Source: Acidovorax sp. T1 (GTDB lineage: Bacteria > Pseudomonadota > Gammaproteobacteria > Burkholderiales > Burkholderiaceae_C). Taken from it: a stretch of 56,357 nt of DNA. How positions within the stretch are numbered: position 1 is the stretch's first letter; every line of letters begins with the position of its first letter. The stretch covers positions 1 through 56,357 of the forward strand of contig NZ_CP021651.1 in the NCBI RefSeq assembly GCF_002176815.1, given 5' to 3'. The notes beneath the pieces are model-generated. The model did not search any database. It was not told the DNA's origin and was given only the letters and a program-made list of their open reading frames with translations. The translations under genes and the position numbers were made by a program. Positions 1 to 7,176 of the stretch are shown here, in pieces.

Positions 1-170
1 AAAACGTTGTGTGCCAACCCTGCATCGTGAACCTCAAAAGTGGGAGGCCACCATACCCGTTTACAAAGCGAACAGGAAAGTCAATGAAATCAACGGTCTA
101 CCCAGACCACCCCCGCGCCAGTGCTAGCTTTGCGTACCGTCACTTATTGCACTGAAAACGAGGAGACCCC
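1..170 (-). mobile_element. IS1071 copy A, outer end with terminal repeat
   Basis: The long IS1071 terminal inverted repeat (about 110 bp) occupies 61-170, with its outer tip GGGGTCTCCTCG reading leftward from 170. Bases 23-25 are the ATG of the transposase, which continues in frame on the minus strand into the last bases of the window. This join shows that the molecule is circular. The 5 bp just outside the tip (171-175, GTCCT) recur immediately outside the copy at 25600, so this is one outer boundary of a composite transposon. Confidence 0.93.
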
Positions 171-210
171 GTCCTGGGCGTTTCTACGCGGCCGATCTCC
201 GGCGCAAACG

Positions 211-240
211 AAAAAAGCCAGACCACGGCCGGCCTGGCTT
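211..240 (-). terminator. Rho-independent terminator
   Basis: On the minus strand an AAGCCAG/CTGGCTT hairpin with a GC-rich loop is followed by a run of six T. It lies about 30 bp beyond the stop codon of the gene at 271-579, so it probably ends the replication operon. Confidence 0.7.
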
Positions 241-255
241 CCCCTTGGCGTCAGA

Positions 256-268
256 TTTAGCGGCTAAA
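256..268. promoter_or_regulatory. KorB-type operator
   Basis: The 13-bp palindrome TTTAGCGGCTAAA matches the IncP KorB operator consensus (TTTAGCSGCTAAA). It lies between the small primase-like gene and its terminator. Copies with a central C occur at 3825 and 21002. No korB gene is present on this plasmid. Confidence 0.75.
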
Positions 269-270
269 AA

Positions 271-579
271 TTAGGTCGCGGCCTGTAGGCGCTTCACGGC
301 TGAAACGAAGTCCAGGCGCAGCAGGTGCATGGCAAGGTCGATGGCACCACCGCCGCCCTTCTCTGCGCGGGTGTCGTACCACTTCGGCCCGGTCGCCAGC
401 AGCTCCACGCCACCGCCACCCAGCGCGACATTCACCCGCACCGTGGCCTTGTCCTTGATCGGTTTGAAATCCGGGTCGTACTTCCAGTAGAGGCCCAAGA
501 GATCGAGCGTGGCCGTTACCTGCATCGCGTGCAGGCGTGCCAACAACTCCGGCGGGAAAGCTCGCCGGGCGCGGCTCAT
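271..579 (-). CDS. Small primase-type zinc-domain-like protein
   Basis: This 102-residue protein lies downstream of the replication gene on the same strand. Its second half (GGGGAIDLAMHLLRLDF followed by a VKRL segment) resembles the end of the CHC2/toprim N-terminal module of DNA primases, where a gly-rich turn precedes an 'aIdlvmhl..vdF..Av..L' helix. The usual zinc-binding cysteines are missing, so it may be a DNA-binding relic. The internal ATG at 577-579 is chosen over longer upstream frames because the region before it is low-complexity and GC-biased. Function is inferred only; it may assist replication. Confidence 0.6.
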   Translation of the reverse strand: MSRARRAFPPELLARLHAMQVTATLDLLGLYWKYDPDFKPIKDKATVRVNVALGGGGVELLATGPKWYDTRAEKGGGGAIDLAMHLLRLDFVSAVKRLQAAT

Positions 580-813
580 GACAACACCCCGGCGAGCTGG
601 ACGAGGGAGCCGCCCTTCGGGCGGCGGGCTACTCCGGGCCTTCGGCCCCTCCGCGCCGTTCCGGCGCTGCGCGGCCCGTGGATAACTTGCAAGCAAGTTA
701 CCCACCGCCCTTGCCGGCTACTCGCGTTATATAAACGCAGGGGGCTACTCCGGCCTACGGCCGAGGCGGACAAGCCGCTAGGCTTCGCCATTAGTAATAC
801 GGACGGACTTGTC
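580..813. other. Possible replication origin segment
   Basis: This gene-free stretch lies between the replication gene and the primase-like gene. It contains a DnaA-box-like sequence (TTATCCACG on the minus strand, near 677-686) next to the palindrome AACTTGCAAGCAAGTT, and a run of GC-rich inverted repeats. The first of two 23-bp direct repeats (794-816) overlaps its end. The assignment as oriV is an inference from position and motifs. Confidence 0.4.
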
Positions 814-898
814 TCAAGCATTGTGGCCGCCCTCGTCACTTCCGGCGATGCTGGCCAGGTCGGCCGCCTGGGCCTGTAATACGGATGGACTTGTCTCA
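794..898. repeat. Two 23-bp direct repeats at the 3' end of repA
   Basis: GTAATACGGAYGGACTTGTC plus CTCA-type continuation occurs at 794-816 and 876-898 with one mismatch, 82 bp start to start. The second copy encodes ETSPSVL at the carboxyl end of the replication protein; the first lies just beyond the stop codon, so either a duplication or a pair of iterons is possible. No further copies were seen. Confidence 0.6.
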
Positions 899-2196
899 CT
901 CGCCGGCGCGGCTGGCTTGCCAGCTCGATACCAGCTCGCCCGGCTCATACCGAGGGCTTCCCAAGGCTTCTGCCGGCTCAAGGAGCGGCTTTCGTAGGTT
1001 TGCCGATCTACCGCCCCAGCAGCCCGCCGGCGGGCCGTGTGGCGCTCTCTGTCGCGCTCCTTCGCCATATCCGAGCTGATGAGCGTGCGGAGCTTGCGCT
1101 GTTCCTCGTCGGTGATCTGGAACAGGCTGATGATGGTGTCGTTCTTGGGCGTGTAGAGCGGGGAAAGCTGCTTGCCGCCGAACTCCACTTTCTCGCCGGC
1201 CTCGTGCGCCTTTGCCTTGGCGTACAACGTCATCAGCTCCTTGGAGCGATACGACCAGGCCGGATCAAGCTCGCCGGCCAGCGCGGCCGCCTCGTGGTAC
1301 ATCTGCCCGCTGTGCGTAGCACCAGACAGCAGCAGGAAGTTGAGACGCCAGAAAAGATGCTGCATCCGCTCGCCTTCCCTGACGCCACCGCGCAGCTCGG
1401 CCAGCTTGCGCAAGTCCTCCAGGCGATCCCATGCGAGCTGCCGACCGGAGAAGCCGCGCAGGTTGTCGGCCTTGCCGCCTGGCAATAGCTTGAGCTGCCG
1501 GCGTTCGGCACGGTCGCGGCGTTGCTGCTCGATGTCCCAGCGGGCTACTGGCAGCAGCATTTCAGCCAGGTACTCGAAACCGTAGCGGACGGGCTGGCCG
1601 TCCTGGCCGTGCTCGACATGCACCACGCGGCACACATCGCCGCTCTTGGTATTCACGGTGCTGACCAGGCGCAGCACGCGGCTTGCGTCCTTGGCCTGGG
1701 GGTCGGCGCCGAGGCCGGCCAGGCGATCGACAAGATACCGCTGGCAGGCGTTCCAGCGCGGCAGCGCCTGGCGCGGCAAGGTGCCGTCCAGCAGCCACTT
1801 GGCTTGTATGCCGCGGCCGCTATAGACCAGCAGCGAGGGCGTGGGGATGCCTTCCTGGGCGCAGTGGTACAGCACGGTGGCCGCCAGTTGCTCCGGCGTC
1901 CTGCCGGTGGCCCACGGCTGCCGGTAGGTGTCCAGGTCGGCGAACAGCAGCCCGACACGCGCCAGATTCACCACGCGCCGGTTAGGGCGCATGAACTCGG
2001 CCTGCGTCAGCCAGGTGTCGCGGGTCTGATCGACCATGCCCAAGATCGTGGGCATGTCTGTGAGCCTGTATGAGTCTTGCCGCTTGTCCTTCCCTACCGC
2101 GACCAGGAGCGAGAAAAAGCCCGTCCTGGCCGTGTCATGGTAGGTGCCGGCCTCGTCGGCCGGCTCGAACAAGGCAAGTTGTGCCTGTCCTGCCAT
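814..2196 (-). CDS. repA: Plasmid replication protein (RepA-like)
   Basis: A 460-residue protein that fits a plasmid-encoded initiator of the RepB-primase/archaeo-eukaryotic-primase type. Seen features are an N-terminal segment with LLFADLDTYR and LLVYSGRGIQAKWLLDG (residues about 85-140), which resembles the AEP catalytic core (acidic DxD-like pair and SGRGxQ), and a late helix-turn-helix-like stretch (PWEALGMSRASWYRAGKP). It is unrelated to IncP TrfA. The start at 2196 is preferred because GGGAAGGGG lies just upstream; an in-frame GTG at 2211 is the alternative. A KorA-type operator sits in its promoter region. Role as initiator is inferred from family likeness and position. Confidence 0.75.
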   Translation of the reverse strand: MAGQAQLALFEPADEAGTYHDTARTGFFSLLVAVGKDKRQDSYRLTDMPTILGMVDQTRDTWLTQAEFMRPNRRVVNLARVGLLFADLDTYRQPWATGRTPEQLAATVLYHCAQEGIPTPSLLVYSGRGIQAKWLLDGTLPRQALPRWNACQRYLVDRLAGLGADPQAKDASRVLRLVSTVNTKSGDVCRVVHVEHGQDGQPVRYGFEYLAEMLLPVARWDIEQQRRDRAERRQLKLLPGGKADNLRGFSGRQLAWDRLEDLRKLAELRGGVREGERMQHLFWRLNFLLLSGATHSGQMYHEAAALAGELDPAWSYRSKELMTLYAKAKAHEAGEKVEFGGKQLSPLYTPKNDTIISLFQITDEEQRKLRTLISSDMAKERDRERHTARRRAAGAVDRQTYESRSLSRQKPWEALGMSRASWYRAGKPAAPASETSPSVLQAQAADLASIAGSDEGGHNA

Positions 2197-2261
2197 AACC
2201 CCTTCCCGCACGGAATCCGCGCGTGACTCTTGCCATTGAAGGGGTCAGGCCGTAGAATGAG

Positions 2262-2273
2262 GTTTAGCTAAAC
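2262..2273. promoter_or_regulatory. KorA-type operator upstream of repA
   Basis: GTTTAGCTAAAC is an exact match to the 12-bp IncP KorA operator. It lies 66 bp upstream of the repA start in the divergent intergenic region, as in IncP replicons where KorA controls trfA. No korA gene is visible here, so a co-resident IncP plasmid or an unrelated repressor would have to use it. Confidence 0.8.
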
Positions 2274-2361
2274 AGTCGTGGGTGCGGTTGAACCCATAAC
2301 CTCATTCATCGGCTGTCGTGTCTATCAGCTCGCCAAAGCTGGTAGGCCCGGAACCCCCGCC

Positions 2362-2390
2362 AAAGCCCCGTCGCCAAACGGGGCTTTTGC
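2362..2390. terminator. Hairpin terminator
   Basis: AAAGCCCCGT/ACGGGGCTTT forms a 10-bp stem with a 6-base loop. On the plus strand it is followed by TGCATTTTT. It can end the minus-strand gene at 2395-2709 and any plus-strand transcript starting in 2274-2360. Confidence 0.7.
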
Positions 2391-2394
2391 ATTT

Positions 2395-2709
2395 TTACGG
2401 CTCGATGCCGGTGCCACCCAGCAACTCGCCACCTTTGCGGGTCAGCGTCTTGGGCTTCCACCCGGCCACGTCCGCCTCGAAGCGGTAGATGCCGTGCTGA
2501 ATCAGCAACGACGCCGCCGCGTCAATCGTGCGGAAGTAGCGGGGGCCGCCCCGATACTGCCCAAGGATGCGATTTTCTCCGCCGATCCGAAGCGCCAGAA
2601 CCAGGCCCTTCTCTGCAACGGTGACAGTCGCACCCTGTACGCCGCCCACCAAAACGACCTCCTTAAATGCGGTCGGATTGATGACAGCCTTTGAATCAAA
2701 CGTAATCAT
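2395..2709 (-). CDS. Partition-operon protein of unknown function
   Basis: A 104-residue basic protein, third gene of the cluster that begins with parA. It reads as mixed alpha/beta with GGVQGATVTVAEKGLVLAL and a QYRGGPRYFRTIDAAASLL segment. Small proteins of this kind are often found beside plasmid partition or replication genes, but I do not recognise a characterised family. Its 3' end abuts the hairpin terminator at 2362. It probably belongs to the parA transcription unit. Confidence 0.65.
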   Translation of the reverse strand: MITFDSKAVINPTAFKEVVLVGGVQGATVTVAEKGLVLALRIGGENRILGQYRGGPRYFRTIDAAASLLIQHGIYRFEADVAGWKPKTLTRKGGELLGGTGIEP

Positions 2710-2771
2710 GCCCCACCTTCGCAGCAGTGTCCAGCATTAACGAAAAATGCAGGTGTCGGTTTTCGATTATG

Positions 2772-2802
2772 TAGCTGCTACCTAGCAGCAAACTAGCTGC
2801 TA
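2772..2802. repeat. TAGCTGCTA repeats, first cluster
   Basis: TAGCTGCTA occurs at 2772-2780 and 2794-2802, with the related TAGCAGCAA between. It overlaps the end of the ribbon-helix-helix gene and lies before the 2709 start. The same motif is clustered at 3748-3832 and 21200-21240. Confidence 0.65.
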
Positions 2803-3122
2803 GATTGTTCGTAATGGTCAAGGGCCTTTTCCAGTATCTCGACCAGCAGCACACCTTCACGCTGCGCCAGGGCGCGGATGCGGGCATCCCATTCCGGCGT
2901 CACCCGCGTGGCGAACTGCACCGTGCGGTTCGTCTTGCGGGCGCTCCGGCCGTCGATCTTCTTGGCCGCCGGCGCTTGCGGTGGTGGGTTGGCGGCGGCC
3001 GGCCTGGCTACCGGTGCAACCTCCGGCGCGGTCAGGTTCGTGCTGGCCTCGTCCAGCGTCGGCGGTGCGCCCAGCTCGTCGCGCCGGCCTTTCAATTTCT
3101 TGAGCTTGGATACGTCAGCCAT
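2793..3122 (-). CDS. Ribbon-helix-helix partition partner
   Basis: A 109-residue protein overlapping the end of parA by 8 bp. A Pro/Ala-rich N-terminal tail (residues 20-60) precedes a C-terminal domain, VQFATRVTPEWDARIRALAQREGVLLVEILEKAL, split here as a beta strand VQFATRV followed by two helices. That is the arrangement of MetJ/Arc-type centromere-binding proteins such as ParG. It probably binds the TAGCTGCTA repeats around it and regulates its own operon while stimulating ParA. The function is inferred from fold and position. Confidence 0.7.
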   Translation of the reverse strand: MADVSKLKKLKGRRDELGAPPTLDEASTNLTAPEVAPVARPAAANPPPQAPAAKKIDGRSARKTNRTVQFATRVTPEWDARIRALAQREGVLLVEILEKALDHYEQSSS

Positions 3123-3747
3123 TTGTCACCCGGTCGATGAGCGATTGAATGAGTGTGTCGGCCCGCTCGTTCAGGCCCGCAAAGCGGGTTTCTGTGATGC
3201 TGTGGCCGGTGTTTTGCGCCTGGCGGTAGGCCGGCCGGTCGCGCAAGCTCCCATCCAGGACGGTGTAGCCGGCCTGCTGTAAATAGACCCGCGCCGCGAC
3301 CTCTTCCGCCGGCGTGCCGATGCGGTTGAGGGCGAACGCCAGGCGGTCGTTCGGGACACCGGCCTTCGTCAGCGCGTGGAACTCGCGCACGGCCGGAATG
3401 AGGTCATCCCTCGATGCGCCGGACGGCTGCACGATCAAATCGGCAGCGCGGGCTATGTCGAGCGTCGCCGAGCTGGTGCGGGCCGGCCCGTCGATGATGA
3501 GAAGGTCGTAACCCTTGGCCGCTTCCAGGGCCTGCGCGGCCGTGGCGAACGCCTCGACGGACACCACGGGTTCAATGCCCTGGGAAAGCCGCAGGCGGTG
3601 CCAATCGACAGCAGTTCCCTGCTGTGTATCCAGGTCTGCTACCTTCACGCGCAAGCCGCCGGCGGCCGCTTCGCGTGCAAGGGCACGCGCCAGGGTGGAT
3701 TTCCCTACGCCGCCCTTCTGTGAGACGAATGCGACAATCGCCGCCAT
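3115..3747 (-). CDS. parA: ParA-type partition ATPase
   Basis: A 210-residue Walker-type ATPase of the small ParA/ParF class. The deviant Walker A motif KGGVGKST is at residues 11-18, the A' region VADLDTQQG near 37-45 and the Walker B-like LLIIDGPA near 81-88. There is no N-terminal helix-turn-helix, so autoregulation would come from the neighbouring ribbon-helix-helix protein. It drives plasmid segregation by dynamic ATP-dependent binding to the nucleoid. The promoter region at 3748-3832 is packed with TAGCTA-type repeats. Confidence 0.9.
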   Translation of the reverse strand: MAAIVAFVSQKGGVGKSTLARALAREAAAGGLRVKVADLDTQQGTAVDWHRLRLSQGIEPVVSVEAFATAAQALEAAKGYDLLIIDGPARTSSATLDIARAADLIVQPSGASRDDLIPAVREFHALTKAGVPNDRLAFALNRIGTPAEEVAARVYLQQAGYTVLDGSLRDRPAYRQAQNTGHSITETRFAGLNERADTLIQSLIDRVTNG

Positions 3748-3832
3748 AATTTAGCCCCTATCTAGCTGCTAGGTAGCAACGATTATAAGATAGAAGCTAG
3801 ATACAAGATAGTAGCTAGATAGATTTTAGCCG
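3748..3832. repeat. TAGCTA-rich repeats, likely partition site/operator
   Basis: This 85-bp AT-rich stretch between parA and the resolvase gene contains repeated TAGCTGCTA, GAAGCTAGATA and GTAGCTAGATAG units, ending in a KorB-type operator (3825-3837). It stands out against GC-rich surroundings. Position and repeat form fit a centromere-like site that also serves as the parA operator. Confidence 0.65.
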
Positions 3833-3837
3833 CTAAA
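3825..3837. promoter_or_regulatory. KorB-type operator
   Basis: TTTAGCCGCTAAA matches the KorB operator consensus and overlaps the stop codon of the resolvase gene, directly upstream of the parA promoter region. Confidence 0.75.
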
Positions 3838-4738
3838 GTTTGCGCCGCCGCGCCCGCTCGGCGTCTGCCAGGTCGCCGGGCCACGTCGCCAGCTCGTCAT
3901 CGGTGAGGGCCGCCAGGATTTGCGGCAGGTTTTGGGTTCGGTACGGGGGCATCGGCAGATCGGCGACTGGGCCTTCATCGTCCAGAAAAGCCGGCTCGGG
4001 CAGCTCGGCCGCGCCCTGCTCCACGTCGGCCGCCGCGCCGGCGTCGGCCTCGGTCAATGCGTCCTCCACGAAAGCGCCATGCCTGGCCGCCTCGGCCCGG
4101 CTCATGTCACGGCTGGCCCAAATCCGTTTGACCTGGGCCACGCTGCACCCGGCCAGCTTGGCAGTCTCCGCGATGCTCTGGCCGATGCTGCGCAACGCGA
4201 TCACCTGGGCGCGCAGCTTCGGATCGGCCCGCCGGCCCTTGTAGCGGCCGTCCCGCTTCGCCAGCTCGATGCCCTGGCGCTGCCGCTCGCGCCTGTCCTC
4301 GTAGTCGTCGCGGGCCATCTGTAGGGCCAGCTTCAAAAGCATGTCCTGGACGGATTCCAGGACGATCTTGGCGACGCCCTGGGCCTCGGCCGCCAGGTCG
4401 GATAGATCGACCACGCCAGGGACGGCCAGGCGCGCACCCTTGGCCCGGATCGAGGCCACCAGGCGCTCGGCCTCGGGCAAGGGTAGGCGGCTGATGCGGT
4501 CGATCTTCTCGGCAATGACCACCTCGCCCGGTTGCAGGTCGGCCACCATGCGCAGCAGCTCGGGCCGGTCAGCGCGTGCGCCGCTGGCTTTCTCGCGGTA
4601 GATGCCGGCGACGTAGTACCCGGCGGCCTTCGCGGCCGTGATGATCCCTTCCTGGCGTTCAAGGTCTTGCGCGTCGGTGCTGACGCGCAGATAGACCCGC
4701 GCCACCATCGGCGCGGCTGCTGGCTTCGTCCTGCTCAT
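3833..4738 (-). CDS. Serine recombinase (plasmid resolvase)
   Basis: A 301-residue serine recombinase. The catalytic region begins ARVYLRVSTDAQDLERQ with the nucleophilic Ser at about residue 18, followed by EKIDRISRL in place of the common DRLGR signature. A resolvase-type helix-turn-helix (SIAETAKLAGCSVAQVKRIW) follows, then an extra acidic C-terminal tail. It probably resolves plasmid multimers. The ATG at 4738 is preferred because AAAGGAG lies 5 bp upstream. The Tn402-family element has inserted 76 bp upstream of this start, where its res site is expected. Confidence 0.85.
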   Translation of the reverse strand: MSRTKPAAAPMVARVYLRVSTDAQDLERQEGIITAAKAAGYYVAGIYREKASGARADRPELLRMVADLQPGEVVIAEKIDRISRLPLPEAERLVASIRAKGARLAVPGVVDLSDLAAEAQGVAKIVLESVQDMLLKLALQMARDDYEDRRERQRQGIELAKRDGRYKGRRADPKLRAQVIALRSIGQSIAETAKLAGCSVAQVKRIWASRDMSRAEAARHGAFVEDALTEADAGAAADVEQGAAELPEPAFLDDEGPVADLPMPPYRTQNLPQILAALTDDELATWPGDLADAERARRRKL

Positions 4739-4808
4739 TCTGGCTCCTTTGGGCATACCTGAATGCGCCTATCGTAGCCCGGAAGGCTCATTTATCAAAG
4801 AACGATCT

Positions 4809-4813
4809 ATATG
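4809..4813. repeat. Target duplication ATATG, left
   Basis: ATATG abuts the TGTCG tip at 4814; the same 5 bp lie just outside the opposite tip at 16377-16381. Five-bp duplications are normal for Tn402/Tn5053-family transposition, so 4814-16376 moved as one unit. Confidence 0.92.
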
Positions 4814-4914
4814 TGTCGTTTTCAGAAGACGGCTGCACTGAACGTCAGAAGCCGACTGCACTATAGCAGCGGAGGGGTTGGATCCATCAGGCAACGACGG
4901 GCTGCTGCCGGCCA
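4814..4914. mobile_element. IRi end with a stub of class 1 integron 5' conserved segment
   Basis: From memory of the class 1 integron sequence, the 101 bp from TGTCGTTTTCAGAAGAC to GCTGCTGCCGGCCA follow the outer 5' conserved segment (including CTATAGCAGCGGAGG), then diverge. No intI1, attI or 3' conserved segment follows. The element may be a deletion derivative of an integron-bearing Tn402 or a recombinant with one. Confidence 0.75.
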
Positions 4915-4977
4915 ATAGCCGACAATGACGACACTGGAAATCCCCGCCTGTGAGCGTCGGCTCAGGGCGGGACAGCG

Positions 4978-5095
4978 TCATCCAGCTACCTGCGCCACTG
5001 ACTCAGCCTTGTCCAGCCGGCCGCGCCGCACGAACAGACTGACCAGCCGTTGACGGATCGCCACCTGGAGTTCCGCCAGTTGTTCCGGCGTGATG
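4978..5095 (-). pseudogene. Possible IS91-type transposase remnant
   Basis: The minus strand encodes ITPEQLAELQ..IRQRLVSLFVRRGRLDKAE and then a stop. This resembles the pattern 'TPEAL...Q...RRRxLRxFVRRGLL' found in IS91-like transposases, including the copy at 35901. Only about 39 residues remain, so the assignment is weak. Confidence 0.3.
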
Positions 5096-5098
5096 CGA

Positions 5099-5180
5099 AT
5101 TTCACCCGCTCGACGAGCGCAACACCGGCGCCGCCTACGCCAAGAACCGGCGAATCGAACTCAAACTCACGAACCGCTGA
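5099..5180 (+). pseudogene. OmpA/MotB-domain C-terminal fragment
   Basis: One plus-strand frame reads PLDERNTGAAYAKNRRIEL and a few more residues to TGA. The terminal 'A..NRRIEL.L..R' is characteristic of OmpA-like peptidoglycan-binding domains. The rest of the gene is missing; it converges with the araC-type gene, whose stop overlaps it. Confidence 0.55.
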
Positions 5181-6009
5181 GCGCCGCGTCACCGCGCTGC
5201 TGCGCCAGCCAGTCGCGCGGGGCGCAGCCCATGCGCACGCGGAAGGCGCGCGCCAGAGCGTTCGGGCTGCCGTAGCCGACGCGGTCGGCCACCACCGCCA
5301 CCGGCCGCCCCTGCTTGAGCAGGGTGCAACTGACGTTCATCCGCCAGTCGGCCAGATAGTCGCCCGGCGTGACGCCCACCGCGTCCTTGAACGCGGCGGC
5401 GAAGCGCGCGCGTGACATGCCCGCCTTCGCCGCCAGCGCCTCGAGCGACCACGCGGTCTGCGGCGCATCGTGCATGGCGGTTATGGCGCGCGCGAGTTTC
5501 GGGTCGGCCAGGCCCGCCAGCAGTCCGGTGGCGCCAAGCCGCCCATCCATCAGATAACGCAGCAACTGGATCAGTAGCAACTCGCACAAGCGGTCGATGG
5601 CGGCCTGCCGACCGCACTGGTCGCGCTCGGCTTCGGCAAACAGCAACTCTAGCGTCGGCCCGAGGCCGGGCAAGTCCGCCAACGGAATCAGCAGCATCGA
5701 CGGCAAGGCCATGGCCAACGGATTGCCCGTCGAAGCGCCCAGGTCGACCTCCGCACACAACTGCTCAGCGGTATCGCCGGGGGCGGCGACAAAACGATGC
5801 GACGCCACGCGCGGATAAAACAGCAGGCTCGGCTCGGTAACCAGCAGATCTTCATGCACGGGCGAACGCGCCGTAATCGGGCCGCGCCGCACCAGATGGA
5901 TATAGCCATGCGGCGCCGCGTAATGATGCTGCCCACAGAAGGCGCCGCTGTGAAAAACGCGCGCCGAAAGCGAGTAGTGCCGGAGCAAGCCGGCCAGTCG
6001 ATCCGCCAT
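5167..6009 (-). CDS. AraC-family transcriptional regulator
   Basis: A 280-residue regulator with an N-terminal cupin-type domain (FHSGAFCGQHHY and YIHLVRRG in the first 45 residues) and a C-terminal double helix-turn-helix: SLEALAAKAGMSRARFAAAF, then VADRVGYGSPNALARAFR. It is divergent from the AhpD-like gene, with about 120 bp between starts, so it probably controls that gene. GTGGA precedes the ATG at 6009; an ATG at 6021 in the same frame is an alternative. It belongs to the chromosomal-type cargo next to the integron-like end. Confidence 0.85.
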   Translation of the reverse strand: MADRLAGLLRHYSLSARVFHSGAFCGQHHYAAPHGYIHLVRRGPITARSPVHEDLLVTEPSLLFYPRVASHRFVAAPGDTAEQLCAEVDLGASTGNPLAMALPSMLLIPLADLPGLGPTLELLFAEAERDQCGRQAAIDRLCELLLIQLLRYLMDGRLGATGLLAGLADPKLARAITAMHDAPQTAWSLEALAAKAGMSRARFAAAFKDAVGVTPGDYLADWRMNVSCTLLKQGRPVAVVADRVGYGSPNALARAFRVRMGCAPRDWLAQQRGDAALSGS

Positions 6010-6126
6010 TCCACTCTCCATATAAGACGATAGGTTACGTATTTGATACTTTACGTGCCATATCGTACCAAACAAAGGGCGATCATGCCCACGTGCTCTT
6101 GCACCTCACCCACTACGGAGATAGAC

Positions 6127-6660
6127 ATGACCCAAATCGCCCCCCTGACCATCGACACCGCTGACGCCGCTACCGCTGCCACACTCAAGGCCGTCAAAGC
6201 CAAGCTTGGCATGGTGCCGAACCTGTTCGCCACGCTGGCCCACGCGCCGGCGGCGCTCAATGGCTACCTCGGCTTGTCCGAAACGCTGGGCACCGGCCGC
6301 CTGAATGCCTCCCAGCGCGAGATCGTTGCGCTCGCTGCCGGTCAAGCCAATCGCTGCCAGTATTGCCTGAGCGCACACACCCTGATCGGCAAAGGTGCCG
6401 GACTGTCGGCAGAGGCCATCGCCGCGGCCCGCACCGGCCAGGCGGCCAACGCACTTGACGATGCAATCGCCGGCTTTGCCCGCGCGCTGGTCGAGCAACG
6501 CGGCGTGGTGTCGGCCGACGCCATGGCCAACTACCGCCGCGCGGGGCTCGACGACGGCCTGATACTGGAAGTGATCGCCAACGTCGCGCTGAACACGCTC
6601 ACCAACTACACCAACCACATCGCCGACCCCACGGTGGATTTCCCCGTGGTCGCCGTCTGA
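6127..6660 (+). CDS. AhpD/carboxymuconolactone decarboxylase-family protein
   Basis: A 177-residue protein with the CxxC-type signature CQYCLSAH (about residues 77-84) preceded by ASQREIVALAAGQANR, as in alkylhydroperoxidase D-like members of the carboxymuconolactone decarboxylase family. Such proteins usually act as thiol peroxidases or reductants in peroxide defence. GGAG precedes the ATG at 6127. It is transcribed divergently from the AraC-type gene, which is often the regulator of this gene pair, and is followed by the broken cytochrome P460 gene. Confidence 0.85.
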   Translation: MTQIAPLTIDTADAATAATLKAVKAKLGMVPNLFATLAHAPAALNGYLGLSETLGTGRLNASQREIVALAAGQANRCQYCLSAHTLIGKGAGLSAEAIAAARTGQAANALDDAIAGFARALVEQRGVVSADAMANYRRAGLDDGLILEVIANVALNTLTNYTNHIADPTVDFPVVAV

Positions 6661-6687
6661 TCTCCATAGGCATATAAGGAGAACACG

Positions 6688-7103
6688 ATGAAAATCGCAC
6701 TCACCGGCGCTCTGCTCGCCAGCGCCCTCGTCCTGCCACTGGCCGTCACGGCCGGCGACTAAAGGCCTCGGCCGAGCACTACCGCAAGACCGGCAAGTTC
6801 TTGGACGGCGCCACGCTGGTGAAAGAGATCCGCAAGCTCGAAACCAGCGCCATGACCACTGGCAACCCTGTGGTCTGGGGTTCCGATGCGGCCGTGTGGT
6901 TCGTGATGGTCAAGGACGCCAAAGGCCGTTTCGCCAGCAACCCCTTGTGGGGCGACGGCTGGGGCTGGGCGCTGTTCAAGGCCGACGCCCCCGCCAAGAA
7001 TGTCGCCGTCAGCTACGAAGCCGACTGCATGGGCTGCCATGTGCCGGCGGCCAAGACCGACCGCGTATTCATCCAGGGCTATCCGACACTGACCCAGCAC
7101 TGA
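6688..7103 (+). pseudogene. Cytochrome P460-family gene, broken
   Basis: An ATG at 6688 with a good ribosome site begins a signal peptide (MKIALTGALLASALVLPLAV) but stops at 6762. Another frame then continues KASAEHYRKTGKFLDG and ends with the haem-binding CMGCH motif (7026-7040). Comparison with the family suggests that a central piece of about 60 residues was lost at the junction, along with the frame. In intact form these are periplasmic c-type haem proteins that oxidise small nitrogen compounds. Confidence 0.75.
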
Positions 7104-7176
7104 CTTGCTGCCGGGTTACGCTTCGCGCAGGATGGCACCTCCGTCCTGCGCGAGCCACCCTTTCCGGAAGCGCGCC

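Noticed and set aside
2772..3832. CRISPR-like array
   Set aside because: The repeats are 9 bp, palindromic and irregularly spaced, with no spacers or cas genes anywhere in the sequence.
4814..5170. Class 1 integron with integrase and cassettes
   Set aside because: Only the outer 101 bp of the 5' conserved segment are present; no intI1, attI, attC or 3' conserved segment was seen.
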